DNA of 64,000 nt, taken from Hyperoodon ampullatus (taxonomy: Eukaryota; Chordata; Mammalia; Artiodactyla; Ziphiidae). A program made the translations under genes and the position numbers. Within the stretch, counting starts at the first letter, position 1; each line of letters begins with the position of its first letter. The stretch spans positions 177,964,428 to 178,028,427 of the forward strand of contig OX457056.1 of assembly GCA_949752795.1 (NCBI GenBank), in the 5' to 3' direction. Below the pieces are notes generated by a model. It saw only the letters and a list, made by a program, of their open reading frames with translations, was not told where the DNA came from and ran no database searches. This document shows positions 48,780 through 64,000 of this stretch, in pieces.

Positions 48780-49060
48780 TGCTCTTCCATACTTCTCTCC
48801 CTGGCCCTGGAATGCCTTACTCTTTCTTCCTCCCACTTACTGTGACTATTCCTTTTCCTTCAGAAGTTAGCTCTTCTAAGAAAATTTTCCTAGGAGTGGT
48901 CCTTTATCACCCCTCCCCTCCTTTACATAGGCACTTCCTATTGGAGCTCTTTGGTCATAGCTCTATTTGGAACATGAATCTCATTACAATTTGTTTTCCA
49001 AACATTTTTTGCTGTCTTTACTGGACTTTGAGCTTTGTTTCAGTGGTAAGGAATAATGTG
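48780..49060 (+). repeat. L2 fragment
   Basis: 'ccctggccctggaatgcctt', 'ttagctcttctaagaaaatt' and 'ttactggactttgagctttg' follow the 3' region of LINE-2. Highly diverged. Confidence 0.6.
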
Positions 49061-49099
49061 CAATCTGTTGGATTCCAGTGTTACCATTCCTGCCTTGAG

Positions 49100-49260
49100 C
49101 CAAAAGGTTTTCAGTCAGTAAACATACACGCTGTCATCTCATTTAATCCCCACAACCACTCTTTGTTATGTCACAGCATTATTGTTATTATCAGATACAG
49201 AAACCCAAGCTAGATGAGGTTAAGAGATTTACCCCAGGCCACTTAGTTTCAAAGTGCCGG
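49100..49260 (-). repeat. MIR fragment
   Basis: 'tcatttaatccccacaacca', 'tatcagatacagaaacccaa' and 'gaggttaagagatttacccc' are MIR in reverse. Confidence 0.75.
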
Positions 49261-50206
49261 AAGTCTAGAATTCCCCATGTTTAATAACTTACTACTATTC
49301 TATAGCTATCCCCTATACATTTGTCTTTTACTTATAAGTAAAAATACCATTCAGTTTATTAAAAGTTTCTTGATGATTGCCTTTGAAGCACTTTTGCTTT
49401 ATTTTGTAATGTGTTAAACATCTCAAGAACTGGGATTCTACTGATTCAGAAATGTAAAGTTTGATCTTTGTATACCTTGTGTTCTTTATACTCTATTATA
49501 TTGCTTAGCAAAATAATTGGGTGAATAAATATTTTTAAGACATTGAATTTTTTATACACTTGCATAATAAATAGATGGAGTATTTTGTGCTTGAAATAAT
49601 TAACATTGTATTTTTTCCAAAATTTAATTGTTTTTCACTAATTTGCATTAGCTTTTATTAACTTTATGTGTTTAGTGATATCCTTGAGAGTAAATTATGT
49701 ATCTGTATATAAATGGTAGCCCTTTCTTAGTCCTTTTGTAGGGTTGTTACTTTAATAACACGTAATAATAAATTTGTATGACCTAAGGATTTCTTATGGC
49801 TTTGTATTCAGTAAAAAATACTCATTCTAATAGCTGGAGGAGAAGGGCTAGTGGTGGTAGTGAATCAGATTATTAAATACAAAAGTATTGCATGTCATTA
49901 ATTTTATAAAGGGTTTAAAGCCTAATTAGCAGTGTACATAGTGATTCTAGTTATTCTCTAAGTTGTAATTGTGGTTTAATTGAGTTATGTCATAAATTCC
50001 AAGAGTGAGGGACAGCTTCTTTCAAAGAACAAAGAATAGAGTTGAAGATGAGCAGTATGTATTTCCCCACTGTATAATATTCTTTAAATTTAGTTCATGG
50101 GTTTGTTTTGCTTTATTGTTTTCATTTTTGGAGTTGCTTGTTTGAAACATATTCTCAAGTATTCTCATTACAGAGCATAGTAATACTCTGAATCTTACCC
50201 CTGTAA

Positions 50207-50329
<123 letters not shown>

Positions 50330-51749
50330 TAAGATTATTGTTTTTCTGGTAGGTAATTATGGCTAATAATAGCTATCATGAATTTGCAAGTGATGTATTA
50401 ATATACAAGTAAGAGGATGGTTTCTATTGGGTTAATTTGCAAGTACAAAATGAAAAGTAGGGGATTTGTCTCTATTGAAGAGGGAGAAACAAAGTAAATT
50501 GTAGCTTATTTAGTAAAGATCCTCTGGTTAAATCCGTGATTTCACAAAATGAAATAATCCATAGTTTTTATTTGGGGCTGCATGGTGTTCCCTAAGTATT
50601 TCTGTGATACATTAGCTCATTCAAAAAGTAGCTTTCCTTTCGGTGGAAAATGCAGTTTTATAAAGAAATGTGACCCCAAAAGTACCATTTTAAAAAGAAA
50701 AAGGCTTAAACAAACCCCCAAATTGAATTATGGAGTGATTGTGAAGAAAAGTACTCCCAGCCCTCTCCACCCTGACCCTGTGCCTATTCAGGTTAAAAAA
50801 AAAAAAAAAAAGCAAAGCTGAGCTGGTACTCATACCACATGGAATGTGGCACTACAGAAATGACCAATAAATCAGATTAGCCAAAATTAAATTATAATAG
50901 GGATTTTAATATTTAGTGTTTGTCTTAGTATTTTTTTAATTTCAGCATTTTTGGTATATAATTGTGGATTTTTGTTATTTGTTTTTTCACTTGGTTCCTG
51001 GAATTTTCTTGTTAATAGTTTCTCAAGCCTTTGTCTTTCAGACAGCATTTTTGTGTTAAGCATTTTGTGGACAAAGGCTGCTTATGGGGGAAGATGAAAG
51101 ATTTTTTTGGATTGGCTAGAAAGGCACCAAAACTGAATTGGGAGAAGGAATGAAAACTCAGGTTTGGGTGTTGGATTGAAAGGAATGAGTGGAATCTTAG
51201 AATTTGTGAGATAAAGGAGATCTTAGCATATGCATGAGAGAAGGGAAAGGTAGTATATTAATTTACAGGCTGGAGGAATTTTAAATAGTCTCTTTCTCAA
51301 AGTCCTCTAAATCTGAGCTGAAAAAAAGGTGAAACTATTTAGTTGATAATGTTATCCTCAAAGAGGATGAACAGCTGAAAACAGCATTTAGGACTCATAC
51401 TGCCAAGTGTTCTTTTTTAGTTATTCAAGTTTACTAAATTTCTGATTACTTTACTAATGGAACTTAAATCATCTGATTTAGAGTTAAATATGTAAAGAAG
51501 TTGGTACCTACAGTTTGGGATAAAGAAACCAAATCGAGATAGTGACCCCTTTTGCATGAAGTTGGTACTGGAAATTCAGGTGTTCTGCCCGCTCTTCCCC
51601 CCTCCCCCCGCCAGTAATGAAATCACGTGTATATAGGAGATTGTTTCCTTCCCCCCCCACCAAGCAAAACAGCATAAGTCAGTACCCTCATTACTTGAGA
51701 TGGGTCTAAAGGGTCAGCCTTGTATTTCATAGTGAATCTGAAGAAGGAA

Positions 51750-51970
51750 CAGCTTCCCTTTATCCAGTCACGAGCTAGACGTTGTTCTGGAAATGCCTTA
51801 CAAATGTCTTTAAATTTTAATCCTCAGAATAATCTTGTAAAGTAGGCATGCTTTAATCCCCATTCTGTGAGTGAGGAGACTAAAGATCAGAGACTTTAAA
51901 TATGCCCAGATTCACTTTAGTTAGGAGTTGATAAGAGCCAGGATTGGAACTCCTGGGTCTGTAATTCCAA
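51750..51970 (-). repeat. MIR element
   Basis: 'attttaatcctcagaataat', 'ccccattctgtgagtgagga' and 'gccaggattggaactcctgg' give a nearly complete MIR in reverse, including the tRNA-related head. Confidence 0.85.
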
Positions 51971-52264
51971 ATTTCATATTTTTTTCATTTCCCTAGTTTT
52001 CATAGCCTTGCATTTTGTGTTTGAGTGTTAATTATCTACAGCAAGGCTTGAAGATGGAAAAACCTAAAGAACCTGAAGAACCTAAAGATGTCTAAAAAAC
52101 ACAAACTTTGTAAACTTCACTTTGTCTGGGATTCTCTTTTTACCATTAGCAGAGTGAGATTGGGCTGAATCTAATGAAGATAGGAAAACATATGTTCGTT
52201 GTATAAGCTGCCAACCTGGGCCGTGTTGCTCAGTTTAATACAATTGGATTCATTTATTAACTCA

Positions 52265-52400
52265 TTTATTCTTTATTTCTCACAACCTGTTAGGTTCCAG
52301 GTACTGTGCAAAAAGCATCTTGGATGGGAATTTTAAAAGTCACTAAGTCATTTAATACTTCGGTGGATAACTGAGGCCCAGTGCAGATAAAAGAAGGGGA
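52265..52400 (-). repeat. Possible MIR fragment
   Basis: 'ggttccaggtactgtgcaaa' and 'ggtggataactgaggcccag' resemble reverse MIR. Very diverged. Confidence 0.45.
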
Positions 52401-52628
52401 AGAGCTACTCAGAAAATTAAGAGTCCAGATAAGGTTCCTGTTTGTTAGTCACTGTTGAAAATACAAAGCTATAGTGGTTTATCAAGTTAAAATAGGTGAT
52501 TTAATGGTTAACTTATTACAGTTGCCCTTATTTTCAATTTCTTTCTATTATTTGGGGTATAGCCTGGTGGGTCTAAAACCCCAGTCAGAGGAAAGCTCAA
52601 AGAATCTAAGCTTCTGACTCCAAAGAAT

Positions 52629-52651
52629 GAAAAAAAAAAAAAAAAAAAAAA
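52629..52651. repeat. Poly(A) tract
   Basis: A run of 23 A residues without a recognisable element immediately upstream; it may be a remnant retroposon tail or a simple repeat. Confidence 0.9.
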
Positions 52652-54599
52652 GATGAAAAAGCCAGAGTAACTACTTTCCTATGTTTATTGTATTATTAAA
52701 ATTTCCAGAAGAGACATGCACTGGTTTTACAGTAAAGGTAAAAACCTATTAAAATTACTTGATTTTAAAAAGGTATTAGTCGTCAGGGGCTGCTAACACA
52801 GGTCAGCCTCCTGGATGACTGGCAGGGCTTCTTACTGGAAGAGGTCTTGTCCCTTACTCCTTAGTGGAGTGCAGCGGAAAGAGAAAGATCTGCTTTCTTT
52901 CTTGCATTAGGCATGAGGTAACCTGGGGACATGACCACAGTCATCTTGGCTTACAAAATAACTCCAGTGAATGATGCTAGAAATATTTGGGTAGGAAGTT
53001 TTATCCTAAAATTTTAAATCATTCTCAGGATTCACTTTTGTGCCTAATGATGAATATTTATTTGCATAACGTATTTGGTATCCCACTTAGTATGTTAGTG
53101 GCTAGTTTTACTTTTTCATCGAAGAAGGTCTTTTCAAATTGAAAAATAAACTTAAAGAAAAAATTATTTTGTCTAGAGGCAAATTTCTATTAAAGATATG
53201 GAAATGCCATTAGACATATTAACATTTCTTCAACTTTGTGTTAGGGGAAGTATGAATAATCATCAAAGGGTAATGATTCTGCCAAAATAAAAAAATGTAA
53301 ATGATGTGTTTGGATTTTGTCTAATCTTATATATTGGGCTAAATAAAAAGGCTTCTTTGAATCTGTAAGGTATTTTCCAGACCTCATCTCAGGATATGAG
53401 GAAAAAGTTGTTGAATCATTCTCTGAAAATAAAGACTGACTGTTGAACTAGGAAATGAATGAAATCATAAATGTGTGCATATCGCCATCAAGTGGCAAAT
53501 AAAAGCATTGTTTGTCATAGTTGCTTAGATTAGAAAATAAAGGCACATGTTTCATAAAGTGTCCTTTTATAGCAGCTGTTAAACTCCAAAAGCTAGCCAC
53601 TTGGTCAGACTTTTCACTGAATGTTTGGTACATATTGACCAGCTGTCCAAATTCAAAGAATCATCGATTCACATACACGTTATAAGGGTGTATGTTAATT
53701 TTTGTTTTGTTAATTAGGTGGCATTTTTTCCTTACCCTCCTCCCTTTAATTTCCTTTCATTTGTCTGTAAATTTTTTTGTATTGATGCTTATCTTCTATT
53801 TGATTATTATATTACTACTGAAGTTTCTGGAAATGAAGATTTGATTCATTAGCTGATTTTTAGGGAGTGACAATATTGGGATGTTTAAAATATGATTTCA
53901 TCATCACATGGTAGAAATAATCTTAATGTTTATATTGGATTTGCTATTTTCTTGCATCACAGCTTTCTTGAATAGTTGTAGAGTTGATTAAAAAAATAAG
54001 GCTAGTTCAGAGGCAGTTGAAGAATCTTCATTTTTCTTACATTTATTACAAGATTGGAAAGCACTTTCAATATAGAACCTAGGTCAGTGTTTTGAGTGGT
54101 AAAGAATTTCTTGTCAACCTGTCTGATTTTTATGCCCTGTTGGTTTCTTGCCATTTTATCACAGTACTCTTGAGAAAACCAGCACTACATTTGGTACACT
54201 ATAGTAAAACACAGCTTTTCAAATTTTATAGCTGATATACCAACTTACTAAGGAGGCTTAACATCTGTCAATAAAATACTAATAGTAGACAAGCTTCCAA
54301 AATTGATGCCTTCTCAACTTCCTGATAGTGTGCCAGCTAGATATTTGAATCTGTGCCATGGTAAGTATTGGGTGGTTCCCAGCATTAGAGGCCAGAAAGA
54401 TCCGTGGTGCAGACTTGAACTGAGCCAACTCCTGAACTAGCCCAGCTAATCCAGGCATCCCTCCAAACTTGGAGTGACCTGGAACTGAGCCCAGTGCCTC
54501 GGCTGTGACCTCTATGTCCATGGTGACAGAGAGTATACAGGAACAAAGGCTGCTCTGATTCCTTTCTATTGGTTTAGATACATATGAGAAGACCCCAGA

Positions 54600-55090
54600 A
54601 GATTTTCCTCCTAACTCAGCCTGACCCCTTCGACCTACTAGGTCTACTTCCCCATTACTCTGGCTTCATCTCCTGTTGTTTTCGTCTCTGCTCCAGCCAC
54701 GCTGGTCTGTTGTTTCTCCGCTGTCCATTATAGTCCTTTCTACTTTGGAGCCTTTGCACTTGCTATTCCCTCTTCTGAAATGCTCTTACCCTAGACACCC
54801 ATGGCTTTAGGTCATGACTTAAAGTCATCTTCTTAAATAGGCTTCCTCTGGCCACCCAGGTCTTCTACATTTTTAAGTACCCCTTCCCTGCTTTATTTTT
54901 TTCCCTCAGTACTTACCATCAGCTAACAGAGTATATATGATATTTTAGTCACCTAGCTTTTTAAAATTGTCTTTCTTATTAGACTGTGAGTTCCATTAGG
55001 AAAAGAATTTTTGTTTGTTTTAACTACTAATATATTCCCAGTATCTAGTATAGACAAGGGGTGTAATAGATTTTTGTGAATTAATGAAAA
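54600..55090 (+). mobile_element. L2 3' region
   Basis: 'tttgcacttgctattccctc', 'cttcctctggccacccaggt', 'ttattagactgtgagttcca' and the tail 'gatttttgtgaattaatgaa' give one of the longest L2 copies in the window, on the + strand. Confidence 0.8.
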
Positions 55091-55246
55091 TTAAATAAAC
55101 CCAGTTCACTTCCTATAAATTGTATGTAGATTGCCTCTAAAGTAGTCTTTGGTAGAGTTGAGCAAAAAGTAGGTGCCATATATTTTGATTCAATTCAGCC
55201 AATATTGTAGTAGGTGCTGAGGGGGAGGCAAACAAGTAGACACTAC

Positions 55247-55498
55247 TCTACTACCTTTATTTATTTTTTTATTAATTTTTATTGGAGTATAGTTGCTTTA
55301 CAGTGTTGTTAGTTTCTACTGTACAGGAAAATGAATCAGTTATACGTATACATATATCTACTCTTTCTTAGATTTCCTTCCCATTTAGGTAACCACAGGT
55401 CACTGAGTAGAGTTCCCTGTGCTACACAGTAGATTCTCATTAGTATACATAGTAGTATATATATATGTTGACCCCAGCCTCCCAATCTACTACCTTTA
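55247..55498 (-). mobile_element. L1 3' UTR fragment
   Basis: The insert (55260-55485) contains 'ttattggagtatagttgctt', 'gtagagttccctgtgctaca' and a TA-rich end, the older artiodactyl L1 3' UTR type. A perfect 13-bp target-site duplication, tctactaccttta, is present at 55247-55259 and 55486-55498. Confidence 0.92.
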
Positions 55499-55849
55499 GG
55501 GTGGCCTGAAAGCTAAATCCAGCATGATGGTATCTGTGTGTATGTACGTACACACACATGCCTGTGTACAGTTCTTTCGTGCTTTATTTTTTTAAGTCTG
55601 TACATTGTTGGCCTAAAAAGTGTTAAAAAGCATAAATTATTTGCCACATTTTAAAATTAGGAATTTCATGTAAAAATTGATTTCAGGCAACTATGGGGAA
55701 GTTGGAGGATGTGGCCAGCACTAGGCCTCCACGCCCATAGTTCAGCCCTGTGAGTGGGTGGGTGAGTGTATACTCACATGCTTGCTGTTCCCAATTGTTT
55801 CCTTGTCATCAGAGCCGCACAGCTTTGGCTGGTGCTCTTTGCAGTTAAG

Positions 55850-55868
55850 CTTTTTTTTTTTTTTTTTC
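55850..55868. repeat. Poly(T) tract followed by an acceptor-like site
   Basis: A T run of 18 is followed by cttacag at about 55869-55875. It looks like a splice acceptor, but no RBPJ coding sequence follows. Confidence 0.85.
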
Positions 55869-56108
55869 TTACAGTGGGCTTAAAAGATTAAGAAAGAAAT
55901 TTCTATGCTTATAGCTATACAAAAAGTGGGAATTACCATGAGGGCTGTGTGTTTCAAGAAAGAAGGGAGGGAACCTACTTCTTTGGGTAATTAAGGGATA
56001 TTTCTACTTATTTATTGTACAGCTGGTCCACCCATTTATATTACTTACCTGGCTGCTGTTTGAATTTACTTGGCTACTATTTGAGTTTTCAGGCCCCTTG
56101 ACAAGACA

Positions 56109-56424
56109 TGACATAAATGTTTTTTAAACTTTATTTTATTTATTTAAAAATTTTTTAGCTGCATTGGTTCTTCGTTGCTGCTCACGGGCTTTCCCTAGTT
56201 GCGGCAAGCGGGGGGCTACTCTTCATTGCGGTGCGAGGGCTTCTCATTGCAGATGGCTTCTCTTTGTTGTGGAGCACGGGCTCTAGGCGCACGGGCTTCG
56301 CACAGGCTTAATTGCTCCGCGGCTGTGGGATCTTCCTGGACCAGGGATCAAACCCGTGTCCCCTGCATTGGCAGGTGGATTCTTAACCACTATGCCACTA
56401 GGGAAGTCCTGACATAAATGTTTT
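56109..56424 (-). mobile_element. CHR-1-type SINE with internal deletion
   Basis: Bounded by a perfect 15-bp target-site duplication, tgacataaatgtttt (56109-56123 and 56410-56424). The head and tail are normal but part of the repeated agtagttgtggctcgcgggc body is missing between 56300 and 56310, making it shorter than its relatives. Confidence 0.93.
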
Positions 56425-57169
56425 AAAGTATGTGTAAGTCAGTGTGTGATTGAGCAAAGGACTTACACCCTACATAAGGACTGGATTGATGGTCTGAACT
56501 ATGTAAAATGTGGGGCCTGCCTGAGCTAGGCTTTGAAGTAGATATTTTGTAATTAGTAAGAGAAGATTATAAGGAAATTATTCTAGGTGGGAAGAATTTG
56601 TGAGGGCGGGTTTTTGGCAACTAGCAAAACAAATCTCTTGGTTGTCTGTGAGTTGAAAGGATACAGTATATTGTTCTTTCAGTCATCCACATACAGCAGG
56701 TGTTCAGGATGTAAGATATATAGTAATTCAGTGATCCATTTTGCTTTTAATTCTTTTACTTAGTTGTATTAGTATTTCAAAATTTTCTACTTTGGGCATT
56801 GCTCTAATTCTGTTTTCCAGGTTAATTACCAAATGAAGTTAAGAGTAATATCCATACCAAGAATGTCATTAATTAATGATATATCATTTGAGTAGACATT
56901 AATCAGTAACTGCAGATTCTGTGATGGTATACCATGTTTTGTATATGTTAGAGTACTTTGGATTTGTTGAACTGCAGTAGTTCAAAACTCTGAGCTATGT
57001 GAAAAGAGATGTTCCCTGCTCTAAAAAATATCTAGGCTAAGTGAATGCGTAACATCAATATAGATGAACCTTACCTGAACAAATGGAAGTGAAAGTCCTG
57101 ATTTCTGTGCTGTGGATATGATTATTTGCATTACAAAAGACTTCACCAAAATGTTTCATTAGGAGCTAA

Positions 57170-61913
<4,744 letters not shown>

Positions 61914-62049
61914 TAAATTAAAAATTGCTTTTCAGTAGCCAGTTCATTTTTTGCAGATATTTTTGTGGTCTTTATCTGAAAAAGTCATATTCAGTTATTA
62001 CTGCTGCTTTATTGTCTTTTTCTTTAATTAAAAATGGGCAATGCCTGGT

Positions 62050-62260
62050 GTAGGGAAGTGGTTTTTAAACAGAATTGGTTCATCACTGCCACCCAGAGTC
62101 ATTTGGAGAAATGGGAGTTTCCTTTTGCTGTCACAGTGACTGGAGGGAGTAATGTTAGCATTAGGGTGTCTAAATGTCCTGCAGTGCCCAAGAAGGTTCC
62201 CATTCCACAAAGAATTGATTCACTTAGAATATCAAAAGCACCCCTTTGAGAAACACCGTT
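62050..62260. mobile_element. MER20-like hAT element
   Basis: 'gaagtggtttttaaacagaa', 'gctgtcacagtgactggagg', 'aatgtcctgcagtgcccaag', 'ccacaaagaattgattcact' and 'cacccctttgagaaacaccg' fit a diverged MER20-type element read from end to end. Confidence 0.6.
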
Positions 62261-62408
62261 ATATCAGATGGGCTTTGGAAGGCTGTCCTGAGAACCTGAA
62301 CAAAAATTTTAATGTAGTTGCACTGGCAGAGACTGCTGCCTCATCAGCACATTTTTAGACTATAGCAGATAAATGCTGTTTGAATTATACACTTCAACCT
62401 CTGTACCC

Positions 62409-63240
62409 AGTTTTCTTTATTTTAACTTTTTATTATGAAAACTTTCAAACTTACATAAAAGGGAGAAAGTAGTATAAGGTGACCACCTGGCCTCAACAGG
62501 TTTTACCAATTCTGTTTTATCATCTCTATCACCACCACCCCTTCCTCCTCCAACTGCTGGAATTTTTTAATGTAAATCTCAGACATCCTGTCCTTTCAAC
62601 CATTTCTGCAGTAGTGACTCTCTAACAGATAATTTTCTTTTAAACATCATTATACCCAACAACAGTTGATGGTAGTTCGTTCATGCCATCTAATGGCCAA
62701 TCCGTGTGCAGTTTTATCACATTGTCTCAGAAATATCTTTTTACAGTTGTGCTGTTGTTGTTGTTTTTAACAGCTGGCTTGTTCAAACTTGGATCCAAAC
62801 AAGGTTCATACATTTTAATATGTAATAGTTTCTTCTCTCTCCACCAGCCTGTTTTTCCTTCTGTGTTATTTATTTGTTGAAACTGGGTCATTTTTCCTGT
62901 GGAATTTCCATATTCTGGATCTGGCTGGTTACGTGTTCCTCTGTCTCTCATATTTTCTACAAACTGTTGGTTAAACTTTTATTTTAGAATTAGCTGATCC
63001 TATGTATGTTTATTTCTATCAGATCAGAAGTCATGTAATATCTGGTTATCCCACTTCTTGTTATGTTAAGATTGGTTATAGTAATTTGAGCTGTTGTTAG
63101 TCTAATCCACCAGTTATAAAGTTCCTCAGCGACCTTTAACCTAATGATTTTAGTAGCCCTTCATGATGGCTGTTTAAATCTAGTATTTCATTAAGGGCTG
63201 CAAAATGATGATTTTTCTAATTCTCTTATTCTTAACTTTT
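62409..63240 (-). mobile_element. Ancient L1M-type 3' UTR fragment (first)
   Basis: 'attatgaaaactttcaaact', 'tgttgaaactgggtcatttt', 'ggaatttccatattctggat' and 'agtatttcattaagggctgc' lie in the order of an old L1ME-like 3' UTR in reverse. Subfamily not determined. Confidence 0.6.
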
Positions 63241-63439
63241 GCATTTGTTAGCTGTTTGCTTTAAGTATAGTCTATGGAGAAAAGCCAGGATAAGTTCTTA
63301 TTTACTAATTTGCAGAATAACAATAGTATTCTTTGAAGGTGACCAATGAGCTTTTAGGATTTTGGTTTATTTGCTTGTTTTTATTTTGTTTTGTTTTATT
63401 ATGAACTTAATGGGATTTTATGTAGTGGATGGTTTTTAG

Positions 63440-64000
63440 TCTGCTCAGTCATTATTATCATCATCATTTACTTTATATTATGGAAATTCTCAAACATACT
63501 AAAGTAGACAGTTGCATAATGACATGAAACCTCTTGTGTTCATCCTCTAACTTGCAGCAGTGATCTTAACTTCAAGCCAGTCTTGATTTATCTTCATCTG
63601 TAACCCTACCCCCCACACACACTTTGCTCTGCCCTCATTTTAGTTTGATGCAAATTCAAGACATTATATCATCTGTAAATATTTCTGTGTATCTCTGAAA
63701 GATAGGGTCTCTTGTTTTCTAATATAATTACAATACCATGATCACATAAAAATAAACATAAAACAACTATAAAAAATAATTTCTTAGTATCATTAAATAC
63801 CTAGCTAGTGCTCAAATTTTAAATTATCTAAAATGTGTGGGGTGGGTTAGCCCTTTGGTTGAATCAAAATTCAAATAAGATCCACCAGATATTCTATATC
63901 TTGTGTTGACACGTCCTTGAGTTCTTTTTAATCTGTGGACTTTCTCTTCATCTCTCTCTTTCTCTCTCTCTTCTTGTAGTTTATTTATTCAAGAGACTGA
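63440..64000 (-). mobile_element. Ancient L1M-type 3' UTR fragment (second)
   Basis: 'tatggaaattctcaaacata' parallels the start of the previous fragment and later 'tttgatgcaaattcaagaca' and 'gacacgtccttgagttcttt' also fit. It looks like a second, partial copy of the same or a sister family and continues beyond the window. Confidence 0.5.

Noticed and set aside
55850..55880. Poly(T) tract plus cttacag resembling a splice acceptor
   Set aside because: The sequence after it does not match any RBPJ exon and the true exon joins from 50328 to 57271 in frame.

Overview
This is intronic mammalian DNA with four short coding exons of RBPJ (CSL/CBF1, the DNA-binding transcription factor at the end of the Notch pathway), all on the + strand. 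Two interspersed tRNA-derived SINE families dominate the window. Both look like the CHR-1 and CHR-2 families of whales, hippos and ruminants, and the CHR-2 type, with its conserved tRNA-like head and A-tail, occurs as young copies. Together with artiodactyl-type L1 3' ends and a Mariner1_BT-like mariner, this points to a cetacean (dolphin or whale). The species is inferred, not proven. There are no bacterial-style genes, CRISPR arrays or operons, and most open reading frames are repeat-derived or chance.

Layout. 1-34801 is the 3' part of a long intron upstream of a 39-nt RBPJ microexon (34802-34840). It holds two large antisense L1 copies (6082-8603 and 14221-19263), many SINEs, ancient L1M, L2 and MIR fragments, and a mariner transposon (32773-34042). 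The next intron (34841-50232, 15.4 kb) carries a heavily layered ancient L1 (about 38203-43598) into which a younger L1, a hAT copy, a SINE, an RPL9 processed pseudogene and a Tigger fragment have landed. The next three exons are 50233-50328, 57271-57436 and 61668-61842. Their introns are shorter and poorer in repeats, and the last intron runs off the window.

How it fits together. The four exons join in frame without a break, and all junctions have GT-AG sites. They encode the N-terminal tail and most of the N-terminal Rel-like DNA-binding domain (about residues 21-178 in human 500-residue numbering). The start codon exon, the beta-trefoil domain and the C-terminal domain lie outside the window. 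No first exon, CpG island or promoter was recognised here.

No undescribed biological system was found. The most useful observations are datable nested insertions with clean target-site duplications, a 710-codon L1 ORF2 remnant that is still open, a strong antisense bias of L1 and SINE copies relative to RBPJ, a mariner that splits a MIR, and symmetric-phase RBPJ exons that could be skipped without changing frame.
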